A DNA stretch of 8,736 nucleotides, taken from contig JABMDE010000019.1 of NCBI GenBank assembly GCA_015904055.1, forward strand, positions 20,253 through 28,988, in the 5' to 3' direction. The position numbers and the translations under genes were made by a program. Positions 1-5,429 of the stretch are shown one piece after another. The stretch comes from Nitrospira sp. GTDB lineage: Bacteria; Nitrospirota; Nitrospiria; Nitrospirales; Nitrospiraceae. Position 1 is the stretch's first letter; every line of letters begins with the position of its first letter. The notes below the pieces were generated by a model that saw nothing but the letters and a program-made list of their open reading frames with translations, searched no databases and was not told the origin of the DNA.

Positions 1-693
1 ATGCAGGCTCAACATGCTGCGCGACATGGTGGACGTACTGCTGGCTGCGCCGGTGACATAGGCTCCGGTATCGAGGTTGCGCTCGGCGATGTACCCGGCA
101 AACGGGGCGCGAATATAGGAGTAGGCCAGATTGGTATCCGCTTGTGCCAGAGCCACTTCCATCTGTTTGACCTGAGCCTCGAGCGATTCCAGCGCTGCCA
201 CAGCGGCATCGAAGTTCACCTGCGCATTGTCCAAATCTTGTTGTGAGACGAATTGATCTTTGATCAAGGCCTGCATACGGTCGAGGGTGAGTCGTGCATT
301 GCGCAGGGCCGCCTTCTGTTGTGCGACCTTCGCGGCCCCGGCGGCCAGGTTGGCTTTGGCCTGATTGACGGCATGCAGATAGTCCGTGTGGTCGATTTCC
401 ATCAGCAACTGTCCGGCCTTGACGAAGTCGCCTTTATCCACATGCAGCTTGGCGACATAGCCATCCACACGCGAGAAGAGGTTGACGACCTGATTGGGTG
501 AAATGTCGGCCGTATAGCTGAGGCGAATGTCGAGATCTTCTTTCAGCGGGGAAACGGTTCCCACCGTAATGAGGCGCGTTTTTTGCGGATCGGGTTTGGC
601 TCCGGTATTCAGCCGGAAGACAACCAGCGCGGTCACGGCGAAGAAGGCGATTACTCCGAGGACGACGAATGGATGTCCCGTGATGCGGTTCAT
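1..693 (-). CDS. HlyD/RND-type efflux periplasmic adaptor subunit (partial, C-terminus beyond the left edge)
   Basis: Membrane-fusion (periplasmic adaptor) protein that links an inner-membrane pump to an outer-membrane channel. The reading frame is open from an ATG at 693 to the window edge, giving 231 residues without a stop. Residues about 8-26 form a hydrophobic N-terminal anchor. A biotinyl/lipoyl-like half-domain follows around residues 68-105 (VDGYVAKLHVDKGDFVKAGQ at 76-95). A long heptad-like alpha hairpin spans about 105-190, and the returning beta strand has the family-typical YSYIRAPFAGYIAERNLDTG at 191-210. The beta-barrel and membrane-proximal domains are missing because the gene leaves the window. 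The start overlaps the stop of the TetR gene by ATGA, so the two are probably translationally coupled in one transcript. The pump permease would be expected beyond the left edge (inference). The substrate cannot be told from the sequence. Confidence 0.93.
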   Translation of the reverse strand, partial: MNRITGHPFVVLGVIAFFAVTALVVFRLNTGAKPDPQKTRLITVGTVSPLKEDLDIRLSYTADISPNQVVNLFSRVDGYVAKLHVDKGDFVKAGQLLMEIDHTDYLHAVNQAKANLAAGAAKVAQQKAALRNARLTLDRMQALIKDQFVSQQDLDNAQVNFDAAVAALESLEAQVKQMEVALAQADTNLAYSYIRAPFAGYIAERNLDTGAYVTGAASSTSTMSRSMLSLH

Positions 694-1343
694 ACGCGTG
701 CGTGTGGGCTGAGAGCAGGAGAAGGTTGGATAAGTCCGCCGAGGAACAGGGATACATATTCCTCTATGGTGTCCTCGTAGGTTCGGTGCATGGGCAATCC
801 GAGAATGTCGTGTAAGAGGCGGTGGTGGACGATGATGCCGAAGAATGCTCGGGCGGCGAGCAGTGGATCGACCGGACGAAAGGCGCCGCTCTCGATCCGC
901 TTGCTGATGTAGTGTGCCAGTAGATCGTGAAAGGCCCTGTATTGCCGTTGAAAAAACATATCGGACAGCTCGTGCCCTTCCAGGGCGCTGAAGAGGAGTA
1001 ATCGGAGCATCGTCGGGTCCGCTCCTTTTTTGATCCGATAACTGGCCAGCAATGTAAACAGACGGGTATCGTCGTGCTTCCTGGCTGCCTCTTCCACGGC
1101 GTCTCGCAACTCGGAGTATTGTGCTTTTTCTGCCAGAATGGCGGCGTACAGCACACGTTTGGTCGGAAAGTACTTGAAAAGCAGTGCTTCACTCACGCCG
1201 GCTGCTTTCGCGATGGCCTTCGTCGTGGTGCCTTGAAAGCCGTTGGCGGCAAACAGCGATGCGGCAGCATTGATCAAGCCCGCTTGACGTTCAGGGCCAG
1301 ATGTTCGTGATGGTCTTTGAGAGGATTTTGTGGCTTGTTTCAT
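690..1343 (-). CDS. TetR/AcrR-family transcriptional regulator
   Basis: Predicted one-component repressor of 217 residues, a normal length for TetR regulators. The N-terminal DNA-binding domain lies at about residues 18-65. The helix-turn-helix is at about 40-60 (TTTKAIAKAAGVSEALLFKY), ending in the YFPTK element typical of the family. The rest is a helical ligand-binding and dimerisation domain (about 70-205) with no recognisable ligand signature. The frame stays open upstream for 67 more codons to 1544, but that extension is low-complexity, poorly folding sequence with no homology to the family. The ATG at 1343 gives the usual short basic tail before the first helix, so it is preferred. No good Shine-Dalgarno precedes this ATG, because a palindromic candidate operator occupies the position. 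It ends with an ATGA overlap into the efflux adaptor gene, which suggests control of that efflux unit and of itself. Confidence 0.92.
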   Translation of the reverse strand: MKQATKSSQRPSRTSGPERQAGLINAAASLFAANGFQGTTTKAIAKAAGVSEALLFKYFPTKRVLYAAILAEKAQYSELRDAVEEAARKHDDTRLFTLLASYRIKKGADPTMLRLLLFSALEGHELSDMFFQRQYRAFHDLLAHYISKRIESGAFRPVDPLLAARAFFGIIVHHRLLHDILGLPMHRTYEDTIEEYVSLFLGGLIQPSPALSPHARV

Positions 1344-1365
1344 GGTGAGTAAGTGATCACTCACC
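1344..1365. promoter_or_regulatory. Candidate TetR operator (autoregulatory dyad)
   Basis: A dyad lies directly against the TetR start codon. Outer arms GGTGAGT (1344-1350) and ACTCACC (1359-1365) are perfect inverted repeats separated by eight bases, and a perfect 10-base palindrome AGTGATCACT sits at 1352-1361. TetR-family proteins commonly bind such dyads near their own promoters. A weak minus-strand promoter just upstream (TTGCCC, complement of 1394-1399; 18-base spacer; TAACTT, complement of 1370-1375) would put the dyad around the transcription start. The dyad is directly visible; the binding is inferred. Confidence 0.55.
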
Positions 1366-1576
1366 ACGAAAGTTACCATAGACGATTTGATGAGGGCAAG
1401 TGACAGGTTGATCAAGAAACAGGACGATGGTGACGGTGTGTGGGATAAGTGTCGTCGGAACACCCGGGGTGCTGGCAAGGAAGAAAGCTTGTCAGTGAGA
1501 TGCAGGTTGTTTTCAGTCGAAAGTAGCGCGCAGCCTTTGCTCAAGCCCCTCCTTGCGGCTCGTGTGTGCCCCCCAA

Positions 1577-1969
1577 CTACATTTGTGGAACGGACTGGGC
1601 ACGAAGAAATGACCGAAGCCGGTTTCCTTCACGGAGGCTCAACTTTTTGAATTCTACCCCGAATAGAGTGCCCCTAGTCCAGGCGACGCCCGTTTCCAGG
1701 ACGAACAGGGGGTCATTGCCATCAGGGAGGTAGAGGAACATGGTCAGTTCCATGCCGACCTTCACAGGCTGATTTCCACGAATGCACAGTCCGCTTTCAG
1801 ACAGATTGATAACGGTGCCATCTCCTATCAGAACATCTTTCCTGCTGATGCCGGAATACATAAGTGCAAAGGAGACGGGGGTTCGGGGAATGTGGCGCTG
1901 TTCCAGCGGCTTCTGGGATTGATGTGAGTAACGGATTGGGGACTGATTCTCGACATTCAGGTGTTTCAT
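1577..1969 (-). CDS. PilZ domain protein (tandem copy 1)
   Basis: Stand-alone PilZ protein of 130 residues, expected to be a cytoplasmic cyclic-di-GMP receptor. Both canonical ligand motifs are present: RxxxR as RHIPR at residues 25-29, and the [D/N]xSxxG motif as NLSESG at 55-60. A beta-barrel pattern follows, including GVAWTRGTLFGVEF near residues 93-106 and a short C-terminal helix. There is no attached output or enzymatic domain, so the partner is unknown. The start at 1969 is fixed by an excellent Shine-Dalgarno six bases upstream. It lies 173 bases downstream of a second PilZ gene of exactly the same length, and the two are probably products of a tandem duplication. No clear terminator was seen between them, so they may be cotranscribed. 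Confidence 0.9.
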   Translation of the reverse strand: MKHLNVENQSPIRYSHQSQKPLEQRHIPRTPVSFALMYSGISRKDVLIGDGTVINLSESGLCIRGNQPVKVGMELTMFLYLPDGNDPLFVLETGVAWTRGTLFGVEFKKLSLREGNRLRSFLRAQSVPQM

Positions 1970-1975
1970 CGCGAG

Positions 1976-1983
1976 ACCTCCTT
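1976..1983 (-). promoter_or_regulatory. Strong ribosome binding site for PilZ copy 1
   Basis: Read on the minus strand this is AAGGAGGT, a near-perfect anti-Shine-Dalgarno match, six bases before the ATG at 1969. It fixes the start and suggests high translation efficiency. Confidence 0.85.
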
Positions 1984-2142
1984 GTTGAATAGACAGTTCT
2001 TCAACAGCACCCCATTCAATCGTTGCGCGAGCTTCCTGGAAGTTGCAGCCACGCAGGGTTTATCTGCCCGCTGAATGTGCCCCTAATTTCTGTCAGTGGA
2101 TGGGCCTCCTGTGTCCGTACTACGCGGTGAAAGGACATGGTC

Positions 2143-2535
2143 TTAGTTATCCTGCGGCTGTTGGCCTGCCGATAGAAATAGACGGTGCAGGTTCTCCTGG
2201 TCCTCTGTCTTCATACTTTGAAGAGAGAGGCCGAAGCTGTTCCCGCGTACCCACATCACGCGAGCTGCCGGAATGCAAAGATGATCCTCGGAATCAGAGT
2301 GTTCGATAAAGAGAGCGAGTTCCATCCCGGGTGTGAGGGATCGTTCGGTACAGGCTCCGATTCCATTTTGACAGAGGTCGGTCACGGTTCCGGTCTCGAA
2401 AAACATATCTGTTGCGTCCATGCCGGAAAATGTCAGGCCGAGCTGGCCGTCGAGCCGAGGGCTCCGCCGTTTGTCGCCTTCAGGTTCTGTCGCACGCAGC
2501 TGCTCCATCGAGTCGAATGTCATCTGTTTCATCAT
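2143..2535 (-). CDS. PilZ domain protein (tandem copy 2, variant DxCxxG motif)
   Basis: Stand-alone PilZ-type protein of 130 residues with the start chosen here. The first cyclic-di-GMP motif is intact (RRSPR at residues 23-27). The second reads DLCQNG at 53-58, so the usual serine is replaced by cysteine. The following strand pattern (AARVMWVRGNSFGLSL at 90-105) matches its neighbour. The frame extends 37 codons further upstream to 2646, but the ATG at 2535 has an AAGGAG seven bases in front of it and gives a protein the same length as the other copy. A second ATG follows immediately at 2532 and could also be used. The serine-to-cysteine change may weaken or alter ligand binding (inference). 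No other domain or membrane segment is visible. Confidence 0.87.
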   Translation of the reverse strand: MMKQMTFDSMEQLRATEPEGDKRRSPRLDGQLGLTFSGMDATDMFFETGTVTDLCQNGIGACTERSLTPGMELALFIEHSDSEDHLCIPAARVMWVRGNSFGLSLQSMKTEDQENLHRLFLSAGQQPQDN

Positions 2536-2890
2536 CTGTGTGCTCCTTTTCGGTACAGGTAACCAGGAATCGCGTGACGGTTTGAAGCTACCGCCATTTC
2601 GACGGCTGCGCATTCCACTATCGAGGGACTCCTGTACCCACCTCAAGGGGGGTGCTATAAGTGCCTCTTGTCGCCATTTTTTGCTGTCGACATACTCTTA
2701 ATATATCAATGCGTTATGATTGCACGGTGAGGGTGTGCGGGTGCTACGTGGGAGTATGCGTGGAGAGTGATGAAAGGCCGCAGATCGCATTAGGCCTGTT
2801 GTCGCCTGATGGTTTTTCTGGAAGGTCTGGGAACTGAGAGTCGGAGTGACATGGAAGGGATCGACTATCGTCGGGTTTTGAACTGGGTCG
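2536..2890. other. 355-base gap without a gene, upstream of PilZ copy 2
   Basis: No convincing coding region is seen on either strand. The frames that are open overlap the flanking genes in antisense and resemble nothing. The part next to 2535 holds the ribosome binding site and leader of PilZ copy 2. An AT-rich patch at 2691-2710 contains, on the minus strand, TGATATATT (complement of 2700-2708), which fits an extended -10 promoter element, but no good -35 is present. A short CGAC-TATC-GTCG hairpin lies around 2863-2874 just after the exported-protein gene; it is too short and lacks a U-tract on the minus strand, so it is not called a terminator. Confidence 0.4.
2543..2550 (-). promoter_or_regulatory. 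Ribosome binding site that decides the PilZ copy 2 start
   Basis: Read on the minus strand this is AAAAGGAG, seven bases before the ATG at 2535. No comparable site precedes the more upstream ATG at 2646, so this supports the shorter protein. Confidence 0.8.
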
Positions 2891-3421
2891 TCAAAATACT
2901 GTGGAATGGCTTTCTTCCGGCCATCGCTCCAGCAACATCCGACCTTCAAAAAAGATCACACCGCGGTCAAGGCCTGACTCGAAACGTAGGGTCACGTCGG
3001 TATGGAACCCATGCCAGGCATAGACTTTCACCGGGCCGACGGCAATTTGTCCGGGTGTTCGATCCAGTGGGCCATATTGAGATTGAAGATAGGTGAGAAT
3101 CGCTTCATGCGTGAGGGGGCTGCTGTAGCGAACGGTGACGCGGCCGAACCGGTTCTGAAAAGTCGTGAAGCGCATGGATTCAACAGGGGTGGGCCCTAAT
3201 CTTGGCGGCTGTTCTTTGGGTTCGTATGTCCGTATGTGGTCGGCCTCTTCGATGAGGACGAAGCGGTCTTGGTTTGACAATAGTGTGCCCCAGGGAATGC
3301 CATCAAATCCATTGGGGTCATCGTCAATGGGAATTGCCGGCGCGGGCGTCGTCTGCAGGACCAAGCAGAGGCCAATCCCTCCCCACAGACCGGCTTGAGT
3401 GAGCCATCTGGTGAAAGTCAT
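2891..3421 (-). CDS. Exported protein of unknown function (tandem paralog B)
   Basis: Protein of 176 residues with an N-terminal Sec-type signal: Arg5, a hydrophobic core at about 10-24, and a probable cleavage after APA at 27-29. No lipobox cysteine follows, so the mature protein is probably periplasmic. The mature part opens with DDDPNGFDGIPWGT (residues 33-46), which is also present in its neighbour as NDPKGFHDIAWGT. The C-terminal half matches the same neighbour (FGRVTVRY, YLQSQYGPLDRTPGQ, and a final DRGVIFFEGR block). The family is not recognised and no catalytic motif is visible. The frame stays open upstream to 3607, but that part overlaps the previous gene in another frame. The ATG at 3421 lies one base after that gene's stop and is followed by a signal peptide, so it is preferred. 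Confidence 0.82.
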   Translation of the reverse strand: MTFTRWLTQAGLWGGIGLCLVLQTTPAPAIPIDDDPNGFDGIPWGTLLSNQDRFVLIEEADHIRTYEPKEQPPRLGPTPVESMRFTTFQNRFGRVTVRYSSPLTHEAILTYLQSQYGPLDRTPGQIAVGPVKVYAWHGFHTDVTLRFESGLDRGVIFFEGRMLLERWPEESHSTVF

Positions 3422-3422
3422 G

Positions 3423-3956
3423 TTATTCCGCCGAATCAGTAATGTCGTCATTGAAGCGTGGCGCGAGCGTTCGACTATCGATAAAGAGATAGCCGCGTTC
3501 TGTGCCGGCTTGATAGGTGACATTGATCTCGGTGTCTGGGCCGCGCCAGGTATATTGTTGGTTGAGGCCACGTGCCATCTGTCCTGGCACACGCTGTAGA
3601 GATCCAAACTGAGCTTCCAAGAAACTCAGTACCTGTTTATGAATCTGTTCGCCTTCGTACCGGATTGTCACCCTGGCAAACTGATCGTCGATCGATACAT
3701 AGAGGATGCTGGTCATTTCGACGCCGGCAAATGTCGATCGAAGAGTCTTGGGACGGTACTCCTTCACATGAGTGCCTGAATGGATGGTTTCCAGGTCTTG
3801 CCGCGCCGTTAGGGACGTTCCCCAGGCGATGTCGTGGAATCCCTTCGGGTCATTGACCATCGGCACGGCCCACAAAGGCGTGACGGTGATCAACAGCCCC
3901 ATCATGATGAGCAGAGAAAGGCCGAGATACGGCGGCGACGAGTTGAGGTGTTTCAT
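3423..3956 (-). CDS. Exported protein of unknown function (tandem paralog A)
   Basis: Protein of 177 residues with an N-terminal signal peptide: Lys2/His3, a hydrophobic core at about 11-28, and a probable cleavage after LWA at 28-30. The mature part begins with VNDPKGFHDIAWGTSL. Its second half carries FARVTIRY, VLSFLEAQFGSLQRVPGQ and TERGYLFIDSR, all mirrored in the next gene. It is the first gene of a two-gene unit and its stop is separated from the next ATG by a single base, implying translational coupling. There are no cysteines in the mature protein and no known enzymatic motif. The alternating beta/alpha pattern suggests a small globular periplasmic domain (inference). The Shine-Dalgarno upstream of 3956 is weak. 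The function is unknown. Confidence 0.82.
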   Translation of the reverse strand: MKHLNSSPPYLGLSLLIMMGLLITVTPLWAVPMVNDPKGFHDIAWGTSLTARQDLETIHSGTHVKEYRPKTLRSTFAGVEMTSILYVSIDDQFARVTIRYEGEQIHKQVLSFLEAQFGSLQRVPGQMARGLNQQYTWRGPDTEINVTYQAGTERGYLFIDSRTLAPRFNDDITDSAE

Positions 3957-4035
3957 GATATTCGTCGAAGGAAGAATCGCGACTTGGTGCGAACGCTACC
4001 ACGAGGGAATAGTGAACGCAACCTGCCGAGGTTCC

Positions 4036-4065
4036 TTGAGAATCACAGGCTGCTAGCCTTATAAT
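4036..4065 (+). promoter_or_regulatory. Sigma70-type promoter of the phosphonate-type operon
   Basis: A -35 element TTGAGA (4036-4041) is separated by 18 bases from a perfect -10 TATAAT (4060-4065). Transcription would start near 4072, leaving a leader of about 60 bases before the ATG at 4131. It lies in the 174-base divergent region between the exported-protein pair and the operon. Opposite it, a weaker minus-strand candidate for the exported pair (TTGCGT, complement of 4016-4021; 17-base spacer; TAGCGT, complement of 3993-3998) can be seen. Confidence 0.7.
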
Positions 4066-4130
4066 GCGCCGGTTTTTCCGTCAGGATGTATGCAGAGCCT
4101 CCATGAGAAGGCGAGAGGGGTATGTAGGGC

Positions 4131-4630
4131 ATGATTGAAAGCGACGTTTTTGTACAATCCCTTCAAGATCTAGGGGTGAATTTTTTTACCGGTGTGCCTG
4201 ATTCGATCCTCGGCGGGATTATCGCCGAGTTGATGGACCGACGGTTGTATACCCCTGCGGTTCGTGAAGATGAAGCGGTGGGCATGGCTGCGGGCGCGTA
4301 CATGGCCGGCAAGGTGCCGGCGGTGTTGATGCAGAATTCCGGACTGGGAACCTCGCTCAACGCGCTCATCTCACTGAATGTGATTTATCGGCAGCCCTGC
4401 ATCCTCATTGTGTCATGGAGAGAGGGCAAGGGGGGAAGGATGCGCCGGAGCATCTTGTGATGGGCGAAGTTATGCCGCAGTTTCTCGATACGATGAAAAT
4501 TCCGCACCGCACGCTGACGGAGAAAACGGCAGGTGACGATTTCAGATGGGTGGCGGAGACCTTTAGGAAGCAGCAGATTCCTGTGGCGTTGTTCATTACA
4601 AAGGGTGTTGTGAAAGGGTTGCATCCGTGA
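4131..4630 (+). CDS. ThDP-dependent decarboxylase alpha (N-terminal) subunit, phosphonopyruvate/sulfopyruvate type, interrupted by a frameshift
   Basis: Supplies the pyrimidine-binding half of a split thiamine-diphosphate decarboxylase that would convert phosphonopyruvate to phosphonoacetaldehyde (context) or sulfopyruvate to sulfoacetaldehyde (alternative). The first frame gives residues 1 to about 99, with GVPDSILGG near 21-29, the cofactor-activating glutamate region REDEAVGMAAGAYMAGK at 45-61 (E46 is the likely catalytic Glu) and the signature QNSGLGTSLNAL at 68-79. Near 4417-4435 homology moves to the -1 frame, continuing GGKDAPEHLVMGEVMPQF to the stop at 4628-4630. Restoring one base gives 166 residues, a normal size for ComD-like subunits. 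Downstream of the break the sequence is clean and conserved, so the lesion is either recent or a sequencing error. A ribosomal slip is less likely but possible. It is the first gene after the promoter, and its beta partner follows 99 bases later. Confidence 0.85.
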
Positions 4631-4640
4631 CCGGGAGAGG

Positions 4641-4698
4641 CGTCATTCGCCGCGGTCAATTGCAAGACGGCCATTGATTCTGAACAGACCGAATGACG
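4641..4698. repeat. Intercistronic inverted repeat (long hairpin) between decarboxylase subunits
   Basis: A perfect nine-base inverted repeat, CGTCATTCG at 4641-4649 and CGAATGACG at 4690-4698, encloses a second helix. In that inner helix 4654-4660 (GGTCAAT) pairs with 4673-4679 (ATTGATT), including two G-U pairs. The structure starts 11 bases after the alpha-subunit stop and ends 31 bases before the beta-subunit ATG. No U-tract follows, so it does not look like an intrinsic terminator. It could stabilise or process the transcript. Confidence 0.6.
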
Positions 4699-4729
4699 TA
4701 TGTCGGTTGACGTTTGACGAGAGGGTAGC

Positions 4730-5311
4730 ATGAGACCGGAAGAAGGAACGCTGATCAGCCGGGCGCAGGCTATGGCGGCATTACTTGAACTGTTGACCGA
4801 TCAACCGGTCGTCGTCTGCAACGGATTCCCCTCGCGTGAGGCCCAGAAGATCGCCGACCGGCCGACGCATTTTTATATGATCGGCTCGATGGGCAACGCG
4901 TCGGCCATTGCGCTGGGTGTGGCGCTGGCAAAACCAAATAAGCAGGTCATTACTTTTGACGGCGACGGCAATGTGCTGATGGGGATGGGAACGCTGGCGA
5001 CCGTAGGAGCCTTGAAGCCGAAAAACTTCATCCATGTGGTGTTCGACAACGAAGTCTACGGAACCACCGGGAATCAGCCGACGATCTCGAATGTCGTGCC
5101 GCTTGAGAAGGTGGCGAAGGCGGCGGGGTATGTGAACACTGTCCGGGTGCTTGACCGCGATGATCTGATTTACGAATTCAAAGATCTGCTCAAAAAAGAC
5201 GGACCCAGCATGTTGTTGATCAAGGTCAACGAATTCCAGGAAGAAGCAGAGCGGGTTCTGCTCGATCCGCCGGACATCACGAAGCGGTTTATGAGGGCGA
5301 TTGAGGGATAG
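4730..5311 (+). CDS. ThDP-dependent decarboxylase beta (C-terminal) subunit, phosphonopyruvate/sulfopyruvate type
   Basis: Protein of 193 residues carrying the diphosphate/Mg2+-binding half of the thiamine-diphosphate enzyme. The ThDP motif begins at GDGNVLMGMG (78-87) and closes with DNEVYGTTGNQPT (106-118), where N107 is the expected metal ligand. Family-typical NGFPSREA (31-38) and FYMIGSMGNASAIALGVALA (48-67) precede it. In many bacteria phosphonopyruvate decarboxylase is one chain of about 380 residues. Here alpha and beta are separate genes, as in sulfopyruvate decarboxylase ComD/ComE. The ATG at 4730 follows GAGAGGG with a four-base spacer. Substrate is assigned from context: the next genes handle aminoethylphosphonate and activated headgroups, which favours phosphonopyruvate. 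Sequence alone does not exclude sulfopyruvate. The reading frame is intact. Confidence 0.9.
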   Translation: MRPEEGTLISRAQAMAALLELLTDQPVVVCNGFPSREAQKIADRPTHFYMIGSMGNASAIALGVALAKPNKQVITFDGDGNVLMGMGTLATVGALKPKNFIHVVFDNEVYGTTGNQPTISNVVPLEKVAKAAGYVNTVRVLDRDDLIYEFKDLLKKDGPSMLLIKVNEFQEEAERVLLDPPDITKRFMRAIEG

Positions 5312-5404
5312 GGGCGCGACAAGATTCCCTTGTGCTCGCTGCCCGCGCACGATCAGAATGTGCTCGGTCAATGCGCGCAGTAAAGGGAAGCCTGTCACGC
5401 CCCT
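5310..5404. repeat. Long imperfect inverted repeat between the decarboxylase and transaminase genes
   Basis: Outer arms AGGGGCGCGACA (5310-5321) and TGTCACGCCCCT (5393-5404) pair at 11 of 12 positions. A symmetrical 3x3 internal loop follows, then a perfect seven-base stem (TTCCCTT 5325-5331 with AAGGGAA 5383-5389). Further inside, 5339-5341 and 5344-5349 pair with 5378-5380 and 5372-5377 around a two-base bulge. The structure fills almost the whole gap and begins at the beta-subunit stop codon. There is no U-tract, so termination is unlikely. An RNA-processing or stability element, or a small repeat-type insertion, is possible. Confidence 0.65.
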
Positions 5405-5429
5405 GTAGTAGAGAATGGGGGGAAGTATG

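Noticed and set aside
1344..1544. N-terminal extension of the TetR gene to an ATG at 1544
   Set aside because: The extra 67 codons do not look like a TetR N-terminus, and the extension would place the dyad inside the gene. The ATG at 1343 gives normal family architecture.
2185..2562. Plus-strand open frame opposite PilZ copy 2
   Set aside because: It is antisense to a gene with both a strong ribosome binding site and clear domain motifs.
2536..2646. Longer PilZ copy 2 starting at 2646
   Set aside because: It has no ribosome binding site, and the shorter start has a strong one and matches the length of the tandem copy.
2790..2818. Possible terminator (AGGC/GCCT stem followed by a short T-run) on the plus strand
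   Set aside because: The stem is only four base pairs and no plus-strand gene ends nearby.
1955..3956. Identical first four or five residues (MKHLN) in PilZ copy 1 and exported paralog A
   Set aside because: The match covers only about 11 bases at the start codon and the proteins are otherwise unrelated, so chance is the best explanation.
4103..4138. Eleven-codon upstream reading frame overlapping the decarboxylase alpha start, plus an ATG-TAG minimal frame at 4122-4127
   Set aside because: There is no run of regulatory codons and no attenuator-like structure nearby; short frames of this kind are expected by chance.
4781..5398. 205-codon open frame on the minus strand opposite the decarboxylase beta gene
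   Set aside because: It mirrors a well-supported ThDP enzyme, shows no motif of its own and is rich in His/Arg as expected for an antisense shadow.
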